A stretch of DNA of 30,999 bases from Psilocybe azurescens (Eukaryota; Basidiomycota; Agaricomycetes; Agaricales; Agrocybaceae). Made by a program: the position numbers and the translations under genes. Positions 1 to 11,386 of this stretch are shown piece by piece (positions within the stretch are counted from its first letter, which is position 1; each line of letters opens with the position of its first letter). The DNA lies in contig JAJIRX010000585.1 in the NCBI GenBank assembly GCA_023853785.1, positions 1 through 30,999 of the forward strand, in the 5' to 3' direction. The notes under the pieces were generated by a model. It did not search any database. It had not been told where the DNA came from and saw only the letters and a list, made by a program, of their open reading frames with translations.

Positions 1-77
1 CATCTTCTTCGCATCATCGTCGTTGTCGTCTTTCATTTCCTTCCAGTTCCAGATCCTCATTCATGGCGCTACAGGGG

Positions 78-3000
78 TCAGTCTTCGTCATCCTCTTCTT
101 CCACTTCCATTTCCTCAGAGCTTGGGTCAATGGAATCAAATCCGGGTACTTCCTGCTGAGGGGTATTCTTCAAATGACCGATGCCACCACCAAAGTAACG
201 CATAATCATATCTCGATCAACAAAACTGAGAGTATTCAGCTGTTAGTAATACATCAAAGCAGGGACCACCTGACGTCCACTCACATGTTTACGTAGAAGT
301 TTAACCAGTCTTCTTTATTGTCAGAATCAAGGCATCGAGCAATGCTACAGGGCCAAGGAAGGAGATCAGGACTCCGACCAGCTTCAAAGGCCGGAATCAA
401 GTGACAACCGCGCACTACAATAGCAGGATCAACAAAACTGAAAGCAAATTCATCTGTGGATTCTACAAAGCCAATTTTGGGTAGGCGTGCTCGACGAAAT
501 CCTGAACGATAGCCGGGTTCCTCGCCAAACCAACGGACCCAAAGAAAATCCATGCGTTTGACGGTTTTGGCATCAGGAATCACTGGATTCTCAGCCCAAA
601 CGTTGGCATGGTAGACTCCAATGACTCGCATACCAGTAGGGTTCAGCACCTTCCTCGTTAATAGGAGAGCGCAGCATAATATCTGGGTGTGAATGAGGGC
701 GGACAGTGTCCCACTGCCGCTGTAAGTCGTAGCTAGTGTAATAGATGCGGCATGTCTGAACAGAATAAATCTTGTTTCCGACAAAGCGTATGGAGTTGCG
801 ATCTAAATCCGTGAATTCTTCGTGCATGTCGGCATCAAATTCACGGCCGGTTAGTCGTCCTAATAAATGATCTTGAAGCTTCGGTAAAAATTTCTTCAAA
901 GTCTCAGTAAGTCCATGAGTTATAAATCACAAAAGCGTTAATCGAGAAAACGTACATGATAAGCAGGGTCGCTCCTGTTATTGCGCAGGGTGCCACGGAT
1001 ATCCTGAGGGTGACTTTTAGACGGAGAGATATAGTATCTCAGCTCTGGGTCACCATCCGGTTGGTTGTTGACGTGACCTGTTGTTTTCTGCTTGGTATGG
1101 CCGTGAAGCCGCTTCATATCAAAGGCCAAACGAGCACGTTCAAGCCTTTTATAACGCTTAGCAATTTGGCGCCGGCATTGCGCTTGTTTGTCGATCCATG
1201 CGCTTAACGACTTTATGAGCAAGTTCACCCTGTTGATTAAAAAGTAAGAATAAATAAAATACATAGAGAGAAATTACTGACGACTTGGGTTGAAAACCCA
1301 TCCGTTCCACCAAAAGGCGGATAGCACGAACGTAGTCTCCGAGCGCATGCCATTTGTAAGTGAAGAGATTCAGGGTTTTGGATTTCTTGCTGGATGTATT
1401 ACCTGCCACAGCTTTCTCCTTCCCTTGCCAGACATCTGGCGCTCTGTCGTGCCCCTGCTTCCTTTGGGAGTTCGACTGTCGCAAAAGCGGACTGTGTGGT
1501 GTCCCTAAACTTCCGTGTTAACTTCCCAAGCTCCGTTGTAACCTGTTCAAGATGCTGTAGAGTACTCGGTATGTAGTCGAAGTTTTGCAAACGCATGCCA
1601 TTCTGCTGTTCGGTATAAGAGCGTCATGAGGATTGAATTATATGGCTCTTGCAAAAGTCCTTCAAACACTGGAATACTGCACTAAAGAACAAGTTAGTAC
1701 TCAACGTTTTCTTCTTTCATGCCAGAATTGCTGGTCTTACCTGTAATAGGTCCTCAAAATCGCGCCTGCAGTTTCTTCATCTCTGAGGCATTTGTTGCAA
1801 ATCGTCTGATTGTACTTGACCCAAACGTTGGTACACCCCGAAACCTTGTCGATGCGGAAAAGTTTATTAGTTTTCAATAGATAAAAATGCTGGAGTGGGC
1901 GTACCGTTGATCCAGCTTAGCAACCAAACTGCCGTCAGGGGCAACAGCATACAGAATTCGAATTAAGTGGGTAAAGAGCGCTTTCCAGACACCCAACTCA
2001 AACTCGTGCAAAGATCAACAACAAGCATCCGGATGTCAAAATCGCAGCCAATTTTATCAATAAAGGCATTCTAAGACCGAAACATGAAGCTCGAATAAAT
2101 GAATATCAGGGAACTTGACTCACCAGTGTTGGGACAGAAGAAGTCGCCTTGAGGAGCCGATTGACAGCGGTACGGCGATGGCCACTGCAGACTTGTAGAT
2201 GGCATTCCGAGCAATTTGAACGCTGTCTAAAAGGTATTTACGAGCCATTGTAAGTCGAGATTTAATGTCATTCTTTGTGCCCATCTGGTCAAATTTTGAT
2301 TTCGGAACGAGACACCGAGGGCACGGGCAAAGGCCTTTGTCTCGTATGGTGGCAAGCAAAACTCTGTCAAAAGGATTGATTAACTCAACAGTTCGTTGAA
2401 AGAAAGGAATCCACTTACTTCTCAGGATAATCTGCAGAATATGTAAAGAATCGGGGTATACCCGGCGCGAAATACCGTCAGCGCATTTGACTACCATTCC
2501 ATATTTATATGCATGAACGAAATCTGCGTCTAGTAAAAATTTCCAGACACCATGCATAAGCTCGTCGGCAATGCGTTGTGAGGTCTTTTTTGCGTGCCCC
2601 ATTTACTGCAGAAAGAGGCGGCAAAGTCCTGGAATGAATCAGGAAGAGAAGGAATATATGCGATGTGCTGGCAAGCACCCGAGTTTGGCTGTCCACGAAT
2701 GTATTTCAAACATTCCCAAAAAGTAGATAGATTGGCCAGAGCTTTGCGGTACCAAAGTTTGCAAGGTGAGTGCTGTCAGACCAGAACATGAGGGCAGCTA
2801 CGACCTTCTCTAGCTTGCAATCCGGCTCATCAGGAGGAAGAGGAGCACGCTGCACGTTGTCATTTTCTTCAATGAAAACATCCGAGTTGTAGACCTCAGA
2901 GAATACCCGTTCTTCTTCACCACTTGGAGACCTATGCAATAATTTGAAAGGCGAGAAATGGAAGTGGGAAGCAAGGGGCGACGAGAATGCAGCTTGGATA

Positions 3001-4025
3001 ACAGCGGTCAATTTCCGATAGAGCAATCCTGGAACAGAAAATGTGCCTGGCGGTTTGCTTTTGGTGCCCGAAGGAACTTCAATGTTGATGTTGGCCATTT
3101 GAAAAGAGTCGGAAAGGGGGAATTCTTCTCTGCGGCATCGCTCCTTTGATTCTCTCTCGCGTTGAAACCTTTCAAATCTTCAAGCTTGAAATTGGGGTCA
3201 AGAAGAACATCGTTTACGAGACGGTTGACCTCGGAATCTGACTTGGTGTATGTGCCAGAGTCCTTCCAGTTCATAAGCATTTCAACTGATTCATTTCGAT
3301 GGACAGGGGTTGGGGACGGTGGCGGCATGGACATAGGGTCAAGTTCTCCAACTTGGTGAAGCTCTTCTTCGGGAATAAAAGAGTCGGGATCAAAAGAAGG
3401 CCGGTAAAGGTATTCTCGCAGCAAGCCAAAAGAATTGGTGGCAGTCCGCAGTCGATTGCGCACAATCAAATGCAGGCGCGGCAACACTGCAGTTGACTGC
3501 TCATCTTGAGCGGCGGCAAAGGCTCAGGATTTATGTCCTCATATCGAGCAGGGAGCCGATAATTCCGCTTCGGTCTACCTGCCTGCGTAAATTGGGGAGG
3601 AGGGTGTGAAAAGACGAAGGTGGTGGGGGTGTCGAGGTTGCAAGAGGAGGCGGAGGCGAAGGTGGCGAGGGTTCGATAGCACTGAGATCTTGATCCATTG
3701 CCTGATCCTCCAAGTTATGGGGTACGACATTTCCTAAATGACTCGTACTCGATCCAGCAGTGGACACTTCCTAGATAAACCGTTATATTTATCGACTATA
3801 ACAAAAAAAGAAAAAGAAAAGCTTACTCCTGAAGTCGCAGAGCCCAAGCGCCTTGCGGTCTTTGAGTTTCGCTTGTTTAACCTTTGTTGAAGCGGCGGTT
3901 GTTTTTCGGCGTTGATTTGCCCCATCTTGATGTTTCAGAAAAGCTTTACATTTTGTCTGGTGTTGTGTGAGACCCCTAGCAGATATAGCACTGAATTGTT
4001 CTGGACAATGCTTGCACGGGAACAT
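78..4025 (-). pseudogene. Plavaka-family DNA transposase (decayed)
   Basis: Translations in several minus-strand frames add up to one long transposase of the basidiomycete Plavaka group (CACTA-related, cut-and-paste). The N-terminus has a C2HC-like finger (CKHC, then H and C), followed by a Pro-rich linker, the block with ALMFWSDSTHLANFG (about 2735-2800), the block VVKCADGISRRVYP and CPCPRCL (about 2290-2510), HEFELGVWKALF (about 1975-2010), LNLFTYKWHALGDY (about 1330-1380), DPELRYYISPSK (about 1015-1050), FLWVRWFGEEPGYR (about 510-545), and an acidic tail ending at the stop at 78-80. Introns interrupt it. Single-base frameshifts are visible near 621-632, 1430-1460 and 2007-2014, so the copy is unlikely to be active as read. 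The start chosen is the Met just before the finger; an in-frame Met lies upstream at 4115. The far end of the element is outside the window. The family call is firm from several conserved blocks; exon borders are approximate. Confidence 0.88.
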
Positions 4026-4258
4026 AAACGACACAGAGAGGGCGAATAGAAATAGCGATAGTGAGAAAGCGATAGCTATTCGCAGCTTTGCGCGACTGGG
4101 AGGATGTCTTGGCATATGAGAGAAGAGGGATACGATTCAAAGTATTGACAGCGCAACGCGATATAGAGCGGGTTGGCCCAACCCGCGCACAGCCATTAAT
4201 TTTTGATGATATTTCTTTTAGCCCTTGATTGGCTACTATGGCGAAGTGTTTAGACAAG

Positions 4259-4299
4259 TGGGGCCGTCGTTGCACCAGTAACGTCGAAGCCGACTAGTA
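4259..4299. repeat. Dispersed 41-bp repeat, copy 1 (upstream of the transposase)
   Basis: This segment, starting GTGGGGCCG and ending GAAGCCGACTAGTA, recurs at 9214-9257 in the same orientation with a few substitutions and small gaps. It lies about 235 bp upstream of the transposase start, where the end of the transposon would be expected. That suggests a transposon-terminal or subterminal motif, but no partner in inverted orientation is visible here because the other end of the element is off the window. Confidence 0.6.
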
Positions 4300-4415
4300 G
4301 AGTGGAGCATTACTCGCTAACCGTCTCATGAGTTGTCGTAATGAGCCCTTCCTCCTGATGCGACCGAATTCGCAACATGTCGTATATAGCAAAAGCCATG
4401 ACAAAAAAATGAGAA

Positions 4416-6450
4416 TTATGATGATGCGTCATTCTCATTCTTCTCCAACGGTGGCGACTGCGACTGCTGCGAATGTTTCGACACTGGCGGCGACCCCGAC
4501 GAGCGGTGCATTAGCACATCCACCATCTTGCCCCTCCCACCTGGAACTACCGCTGAAGAAGGAGGCGACATCGACTGTGCTCCCGACTCTACGCATCTTG
4601 TCATCTCCAGTATGTGTAGGCGACGGCGCGCTCGATGCGGGGAAAGAGTTACGACGGGCGGTGGTGCGATTGACGATGTTTACTGTTGCTGCTGGACCTG
4701 TGAGGCGTGCCCAGTGCCGATTGGACGCGAGTGGGGCGGCAGCACAGCGGGCGACGATGGGCTGGGCGGGAAGGGCTCGCGCGTCTCTGGCGAGTGCAAC
4801 GCAAGCTGGGTGCGAAATGGTATGGGTGAAGGCCTTGTCGACGGTATAGGCGTTCGCCTACCAGAAGGCGAGGAGATCCTGCGCTTCATATCGATCCGCG
4901 AGCACTTGGAGTTGTTGTTGTCTTCTAGGTCGGGGCTGAGGGCGCGCTTGAGGGGCTACCTCTGGCTGGGAGGCGAAACATGGTTTGAGGACACCGAGTT
5001 GCGATGAGAAGGAGGAAGGCAAGTGAATGGGTCGCTTAATCGGCTATGTGATGAGATTGTAGGCGAGTGCGATGGACCGTCCACTCCAGAACTTGAACTC
5101 GTCGCAAGTCCAATAAGCAACAGCGATACATTCGTCATAGTTTTTGTCAAGAACACTTGAAGGCGGCCGCAGCGTAGCACTTGTTGGCGACGGCTGAATG
5201 GACCTCGACTATCCAGAGTGGGAGCTGTTCTCCGGATATCCAGGGCCCTTGGGATACGCCTTGAAGTTGCCAGACATATTCGCAGTTGATCGTTCGGCAG
5301 AGAACATCTTCTGCCTATCCGGGCCCTCATCTTCCTTTCGCTTGTTGCCATTGACACACCTTCGTCTATCCTTCTTGGGAGCAGGCTCCTGCATCGACTG
5401 AGGAGACGACTGAGCAGAAAACTGGGGTGGAGGAGGCGGCGGAGGCTGAGGAGTGTGTTGTTGAGGGGTCTGCGGTGGTTGCGACTGGTGAGCATGACCT
5501 TCTTCCCTGCTATCTTTGGTCCGTCGCCGACGATCCTTAGCCTCTGCAAGCATGGGCGTCGCATGCGGGCTCTCCGACGTCCTTGAACTGCCTACAACGA
5601 TATGCGAAGGAACATTATTTCGTGCACGCATACCTTCTGGCGATACCGGATAGCTCCTGTTCTCATTCCTGTCCATGTCGTATCGCTATTGCCCCGAGCA
5701 TCATGACGGGGTCATATCGACGACTGGGTGGTTCGTGATGCGAAGGAGGTTGCTGCTGTGGCTGCTGAGGCGGCGAAGAGGGTCGGAAACCAGGATGAGC
5801 AGAAGGAGGCTTGTTATCCCAATACCGTGGTGCATGACTTCCGCGAGGAGAAGGCTCCGACGGACTATGCGCACGAGGGGAGCGAGGCTGGTAGAACGAT
5901 GTCGGAGGAGCCCCATGCTGCATGTACTCGCCGCTGTGCCTCGGACGGCGATCGTGTTCCCATTCACGGTGATCGGTAGGTGGTCGACGATCCCAGCCAG
6001 GTTCAGGCTCAGGGTGACTTGGCTCCCGACGATGGTAAACATGAGGAGATCGTTGAGGAGGTACAGCACTTGGTTGAGCAGGTCCGATAGGCTGTCGCAC
6101 ATGAGGAGGATAGCTCTGGAAGTTGGGAGGGGGAGAGAGAGGACGACCGCTTTGCGGGTCGGGGAGATGGAACCAGAACGAGGCCTTGTGCCGCGGTTAT
6201 TGTAATACGGATCGGGATGCTATAGATGTCCGCCATTTCTGGGATCATCAGAGTGTTGAGGTGGAAGAGGATGCTGCAGGCGAAGGCTCTAGTGGCCGGG
6301 AGAATACGGTGCACTTCCTCCAGCACGTTCTCATTTTCGGCGTGCATGGGCACCTGCAGCCATACACACGTCGCAGAATCGGCGAAAACAGCGGTAAAAG
6401 CAGTCTGACGATCTAAACATACCAGTAAGACATTCCTCCATCGCGTCAAG
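4416..6450 (-). pseudogene. Ssn6/Cyc8-like corepressor, C-terminal fragment
   Basis: Minus-strand frames give a low-complexity protein rich in Pro, Ser, His, Arg and Gln. It runs through PYYNNRG, RSGSISPTRKA, VRQPIGPAQPSAVPPQRSP, EWEHDRRPRHSGEY, APRYWDNKPPSAHP, SRRYDP, then MDRNENRSYPVSPEG, DRRRRTKDSREEGHA, PQTPQQHTPQPPPPPPP, NFKAYPKGPGYPENSSHSG, and SPTISSHSRLSDP. This order and composition match my memory of the long C-terminal tail of fungal Ssn6/Cyc8, the TPR corepressor that works with Tup1 in the nucleus. The defining N-terminal TPR repeats are absent: upstream (above 6450) the sequence turns into a minisatellite and transposon-like DNA. The reading switches frame several times (for example near 5670 and 6100) and contains stops, so this is a truncated, decaying copy. 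An unrelated Pro-rich regulator is the main alternative. Confidence 0.5.
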
Positions 6451-6506
6451 AAAAAAGAAAAAGTCGACGTACAGTATCAAATAATAGGCGATCAGACATA
6501 TATGGA

Positions 6507-6610
6507 CCGCCCTCTCATCCAAGGCCCCCGCCCTCTCATCCAAGGCCCCCGCCCTCTCAACCAAGCCCCCGCCCTTCTCAACCAAGCTTCCCGCCCCTTT
6601 CAACCAAGCC
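6507..6610. repeat. 21-bp minisatellite, about 5 units
   Basis: About five tandem copies of a 20-21-bp GC-rich unit (GCCCTCTCATCCAAGGCCCCC and variants) lie head to tail. The 3' copies diverge (CAACCAAGC in place of CATCCAAGG). Because the unit is close to 21 bp, a minus-strand frame reads a 7-residue repeat like GALDERA, but no surrounding gene supports translation. Confidence 0.85.
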
Positions 6611-6761
6611 GGAAGGCTTCCCCACCGACGTGGACGTTCGAAACAGGAGTCAAACTAGAGTCGCCATCAACAATAGGTTAGGACAGTGGTAATTGAGTAT
6701 ACATACGTTTGTACTCGGTATCTCTGAGGGTCGAGGCGCGGCGCGAGTCGTGGCATTTGGG

Positions 6762-7436
6762 CTGGAATAGAACGTACGCGATTCATGGTATCTTGATGGC
6801 GTTTTCTGGCTGAGCAATTCGTTAGTAAACTCATTTTCTGTGTGTTAGAAACACCGTCTGTGCAACGCCAACCCATAGTATCAGTACTTCAAAGTAGCAC
6901 GGATACCCAGCTGTACATCTCTACAGTGTACGGCGATTTTTTGGGTTTTATTTCATGTTATATCACTCAATCTCAATTTATTTCATTCGAATGGGATTAC
7001 GGCTTCCTATATACTAACTACTGACACAAAGAAAATGACTTACGAGGCTTGGTGGATGATGAGGGAGAGCGCGATTAACGATGGTGATGGTTCAGAAGAG
7101 AGTGGAAAGGCGTGAGAAAATGGAAACCAATGGACTAAGTCGCTCTAATCGAGGATCCTCGGGTAAGTAATAGCCGATTACCCGAGGATCCTCGATTCGC
7201 GCGACTTCCTCCTCCGATTATTATTTTCGCACGCCTTTCCTCCCTCTTCTGAACGACCACCATCGTCTGCCGCCTCTTCGCTCGCCACTTCCATGCAATA
7301 GTAACTAAAGTAATTTTATGAGTTGTTATAAGTAATAAGTCAGAAATAAGGAAATTTCGTAATAAAAACGTAAGTAAAGAATAACAACTTGGAGTTAGTT
7401 TACTACTAGAGAAATATAGAACTTTGGCTACGACGG
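6762..7436. repeat. Long inverted repeat, arm 1
   Basis: This stretch is the near-identical reverse complement of 12384-13063, with only scattered substitutions and small indels. Matching landmarks are CTGGAATAGAACGTACGCG at the outer end and GAGAAATATAGAACTTTGGC at the inner end. Read outward on the minus strand, the arm ends in a coding-like stub (MGWRCTDGVSNTQ, then MNRVRSIPAQ) also present in arm 2. Just beyond 6762 the sequences diverge. Arms of this length could be terminal inverted repeats of a large element or an inverted duplication. I see no clear target-site duplication at the outer ends. Confidence 0.9.
7079..7265. repeat. Nested palindrome inside arm 1
   Basis: The outer limbs 7079-7120 and 7224-7265 are imperfect reverse complements (CGATGGTGATGGTTCAGAAG against CGATGGTGGTCGTTCAGAAG when the right limb is reversed). 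The core is an 18-bp perfect stem, TCGAGGATCCTCGGGTAA at 7149-7166, pairing with 7178-7195 across an 11-nt loop. Part of each core limb (CGAGGATCCTCG) is itself self-complementary. This resembles a small hairpin or foldback element lodged in the arm. Confidence 0.85.
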
Positions 7437-7891
7437 TCTAACCGTTAGCGCCATTCTTGGAAACAATACTCAGAGGTCGAGAGGAAGAAAGTATAGGTGG
7501 ATCTTGCCCAAGTGCGTAGCAACAAGTTTCTAAACCTATAACTGATAAGCTTCAGATACAAATCGGATCCAGACAAAATGAGGAATATTAAGGATTGAAG
7601 GATGGGAAGGGATGGTGGAATATATCAGAGTACGTGCGCGTTGGGTAGTAAGGAGGACGAGCTGCTTACTTTTTGAGCTCACAGGCTGTCTCCGCTACCT
7701 CCGTATCTAAGCCTCCTTCGTTGGTTCTGCAGGCGTTTGGGCGGGTGTCGGTGTGCTGTTGATATATACCGCGCCAATCTATTGGCTACTTCGATTATGG
7801 AATTGCATTGGCGTGTCGAAGGAGAATTGAGGCTGCAACTGGGTGTGGATTAAGAAAAGAATTTATTTTACATGGACTGGTATGTACAAAT
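7437..7891. other. Non-coding gap inside the inverted-repeat block
   Basis: No convincing coding potential or RNA gene is seen. The stretch lies between the inner end of arm 1 and the 3' end of the minus-strand coiled-coil pseudogene. It is mildly AT-rich. Confidence 0.5.
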
Positions 7892-8677
7892 TCACTCCCT
7901 TTGTCGGATTTCAAAGAGAAGTTCTTCTAACAGATCATTAATCTCTTTCCTTTCCTCCCTCGCCTCATAGGCCATATCCTCCAGACTATCCTTAATACCA
8001 TCGATGTCGGAAGTCATCTCGTCAATGCTCCCTTTGATATCACCGATATCGAGTTCCACCCTGGCCAACGTACTAGTATGGCTTTGTCTACCCTCCTCGA
8101 CCCCTGAGCCACTTCCGCAAGACTGCCCTTAATAACAGTGACCTCTTCTTGCAACCATCTTATATTGTCATTGTCGCGGAGAGTAACGCGCCGTTTCTTC
8201 GCCGGGGTTCATTCTCAGGGCCTTGGGCTGTAGATTCTCGGCGCTTTAACGAGGGTTCTCTCTGGAGGAGAACGCGTATCACCCTGGTATTTGCACCCAT
8301 CATCAGTATGACTACGCGTGAGGGATATGCAGAACCACCTTGGTATCTGGTGCCGATCCGATTGCAACAACCGTATTGAGGATATTAGACTGTCCAAGTC
8401 CTGCATTTGCTTGTCGACGACGCCATTGAGAAGGTCTCTGCGATATGGCAGTTGCAGCTGCCTGAGGAGGGGGTCTGGACGCGATACAGCGGTAATAGGA
8501 GAGCCAAAATGGGCGGGTCACTCCCCACTCTACAGGTGGAAAGTCCGAGCCCGAATATTCGGTGAGGGAATATTGTGCGTCGGAAGCACTTTGAGTTTGG
8601 GCGGGTTGGTCGCAGTGGAGCGTAATGGGAATACGGCGAGTGTTAGAGCGACTCATTTTGGGTTGTTCGCTCACCAC
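7892..8677 (-). pseudogene. Small coiled-coil protein, broken
   Basis: The C-terminal part reads as a strong heptad-rich helix: ARVELDIGDIKGSIDEMT, then SDIDGIKDSLEDMAYEA, and an acidic end EINDLLEELLFEIRQRE before a stop at 7892-7894. Just upstream, in a frame one base different, comes WLQEEVTVIKGSLAEVAQGS, clearly the same helix interrupted by a frameshift near 8080. The N-terminal part (from Met at 8677, or 8656) is Ser/Pro/Gln-rich and unstructured, and stops at about 8312 unless an intron follows. I do not recognise the family. Its position between arm 1 and the DUF6698 gene suggests it belongs to the same inserted block, but no function can be given. Confidence 0.5.
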
Positions 8678-8692
8678 CTTGACTCTTTATAG

Positions 8693-9213
8693 GTTCGGCG
8701 GAGGTCTCCACAGCAATGGAGTATGACGAAAATCTCTTCTAGTCTGTTGTGCGATGCCAGGGAGAGCAGCAGGACCCTTTCAATGATACGGGATGTGGTG
8801 GTTGTTGTTGGTCCAAAATGGTAATTATACAGCTACATGGAGACGTATGACGAAGTAGTAACCATAGGATATTTTGTCACTTGATCCCTTATCAGCCTAT
8901 TAAGGCACTTTAGAGATTTCCGACATTGTAGAATGTTATAAAATCTATGAGGACCTGAGCGTTAGAGCTATTCCTGAAAGCTCAAAACAAAACCTCAAGA
9001 CCAGGAGAGGCAGGAAGTATGGGCAAGACTTTACGATCCGTAAGTACGCACTAACTAGTCTCCCAAAATCTATAACTGACAGGCCTAGTAGCAAACAGAT
9101 CTAACCAGACGCGACAAGGAACCTCCAATTCTGGTTAGAGCTGCGTACGGCGTCATTGATAAAAATCCTCCTCTTGACCCTTGGCCCGCCACCGTTGCAA
9201 GGTGCATATACGA
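8693..9213. other. Non-coding gap
   Basis: No supported gene. It holds the region upstream of the minus-strand coiled-coil pseudogene and the left flank of the short dispersed repeat at 9214. Confidence 0.45.
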
Positions 9214-9257
9214 GTGGGGCCGCCGTTGTTGTATCAGTGACGTGAAGCCGACTAGTA
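9214..9257. repeat. Dispersed 41-bp repeat, copy 2
   Basis: Second copy of the motif at 4259-4299 (GTGGGGCCG, then CAGTGACGTGAAGCCGACTA), same orientation, with a 4-5-nt insertion after CGTTG. It ends about 120 bp before the start codon of the DUF6698 gene. It may mark the end of a non-autonomous Plavaka-type element extending to lower coordinates. Confidence 0.6.
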
Positions 9258-9319
9258 TACACTGCCGACATTGGCGCTGAAGGCAAAACCAAATTTACAT
9301 TGAACGTTAGGGTATATCA

Positions 9320-9328
9320 TATATAAAG
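9320..9328 (+). promoter_or_regulatory. TATA-like box of the DUF6698 gene
   Basis: TATATAAAG lies 51 bp before the ATG at 9379 in otherwise AT-rich DNA, a plausible core promoter for the plus-strand gene. Confidence 0.45.
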
Positions 9329-9378
9329 TGAGCAATATCATACCCTTTGTTGTTTAATTCCCCTACTTCTAACGGTCA

Positions 9379-11016
9379 TGCCTGTTTCCCCTGTACATAC
9401 TGGTCCTTCCACCGAGTCTCGCCCATCATCTCCTACCGGTGATACTCGTGCGCCTGATTCTGATGACACTGATACTAGCGGCTATTTGGAGACGACGATT
9501 CCTCAGCGCTCTCCAAGAAAGTGTAAATACCAACAATCCATCTAAAGAAAGGCTGAGTAAGTAAATTTAACTGAGCTTTAAATCTACTTACCGGCTCAAC
9601 AATACGGCACTCGTCAGGAACGCAAGCACCACCAGCCTTGGACGCGGTATACGCAAATTGATCTTTGTCTGCGGAGAGCTCAGAGACTTGGTGTCCGAAT
9701 CAGATAAGCATAGCGCCAATGCACCCCGAAGACATAGATCTGAATAAAGAACTTAATGAGCTCGACGAAGATGAAGTTGAGAATTTGAAGCGCGAGTATG
9801 TTCTTCACTTTTTTTTCTTTTTAATTTTTTGCTTGGTTGACGTATGAATGGCGCCCAGCTGGGAACGCAGCCACACAGCCGTCCGAGAACTCTGCCACCT
9901 CATCCCCAACTTCCAGAAGAAAATTGACGAAGCACAACCTGAAGAGCTCAGCACGTTTTATGCGATGGTGGGTAGCATTGTCTTGGACATTGGCGTATTC
10001 ACTTACTGAATCACCATTAGCTTCAGCATGGTGCCAATGGTGCCCGTAGTGATGACTTGAGTCGGATTCGTGGATATGTCGCAGATTGGTTGAACAAAGC
10101 CAACCCTTGTCCCTCTCCTCTGTTGGATGCCCAGTGCCGCAAGAATAGGGGAATCGAGCACGACACCACAGGACGACTCTTATGTCCTGCAGAGTTTGAT
10201 TGGAACAATCTGTGTGAGTAGTCAACCACTCAGCCCAATGATGTGACCTCATCTCCATTCACAGTACTTATCGTTAAGCTACGTGCATTTGATGAAAAGT
10301 TCGACTGGCTTTCCAGCTACCACTCGAGGTGTTTCTATGCAAAGTACAACCCAGACGTGGAAAACTTAGAATCTGGGTACTTGAAGAGCACTCTCCTCGT
10401 CAAAGTAGGTTTATTTTCTCTTGCTTTTCAGTCCGTATTTTCTACTCAGCGTTTTAACAGGTCTATAAAGTCATATTCACATCGCCCAGCTCAGTCAAAG
10501 ATATTTTGGATGAGGAAAACAACGCTGAGAACATGCCTCCAACCAAGTCACAGAGGACTTCTTCCAACAGCAACTCTGTGCGCCGCAATGTAGCGTCAAA
10601 GCTTCATCTGACCAAGGTTACTCCCGATCTATCGCATATGCTGCTGTACAGGTATGCGTCCATGTATCGTATGTTGCTCAATGCTTATCCGTGACTGCCA
10701 GCTCCACTTCAACTTGCAAACTGCGCCCTCATGGACTCCGAATTATGGTGGATTTGACTACCAGGGGTTGTATCACTATATTATCGATTTCTTTGAGGTT
10801 CTCCCTGGGCCAGCTGCAAAGAAACGTGCCCAAGATTTACTCGCCTGGTGGACAAAGTGAGTGTTCCCACTTCTCACAAGGAATATTAGTTTAAGCAATG
10901 ACGATAATAGGCAAATCTTCCCAACCACCCACCGCCATCGTCAATCAAACATATTAGCATCGTGCAAAGCACTCAAAGAACAACGTACGGCCCTTGAGCG
11001 CACGGAGGCCGCTTGA
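9379..11016 (+). CDS. DUF6698-type protein, multi-exon
   Basis: Joining exons across short GT-AG introns gives the pattern I associate with basidiomycete DUF6698 proteins, a large family of unknown function. A Ser/Thr/Asp-rich start (MPVSPVHTGPSTESRPSSPT) is followed by an acidic helix (DLNKELNELDEDEVENLKRE), LIPNFQKKIDEAQPEEL, then QHGANGARSDDLSRIRGYV, RGIEHDTTGRLLCPAEFDW, VYKVIFTSPSSV, IAYAAVQLHFNLQ and finally LLAWWTKQIFP, the typical ending. Introns are clear at about 9798-9860, 9969-10020, 10212-10265, 10404-10460, 10650-10690 and 10859-10911. Reading from KVTPD into IAYAAVQ requires one extra base near 10629-10631, so there is a single-base deletion or assembly error. The exon structure between 9530 and 9720 is uncertain. 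The gene sits alone inside the inverted-repeat block. Confidence 0.78.
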
Positions 11017-11386
11017 GCTGTGCTCGTCTTTCAACGATTATCCTGCACATTTGTATATAACGTCCCCACTCACTGTACTTTACATGACATTAGTATCTTG
11101 AAGCTACTACTCACCGTATTTCTTAGTAACAAGTATATCTTAACTTGCAGTATATCTCTCAATGTGATTTTTTTGTTATTGTAACTATTCTCAACAGCCC
11201 AAATTTACCAACAGGGACTTGCGTTTGTGATGCCTATCGATGGGTGCTTATTTCGTTGCACGCAAAACACACACATAACTACGAAGACGCGAATAATCCG
11301 AGTCTCTCAAAGACTACGACTTCACCACCATTTCTCGCTGCTTAGATCTCACCTTTTCCCGACAAAACCTCATCTTTACCTCAACT

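Noticed and set aside
4328..5007. Plus-strand open frames of 173 and 159 codons
   Set aside because: Complement of the GC-rich, Pro-rich minus-strand fragment; composition explains the long antisense frames.
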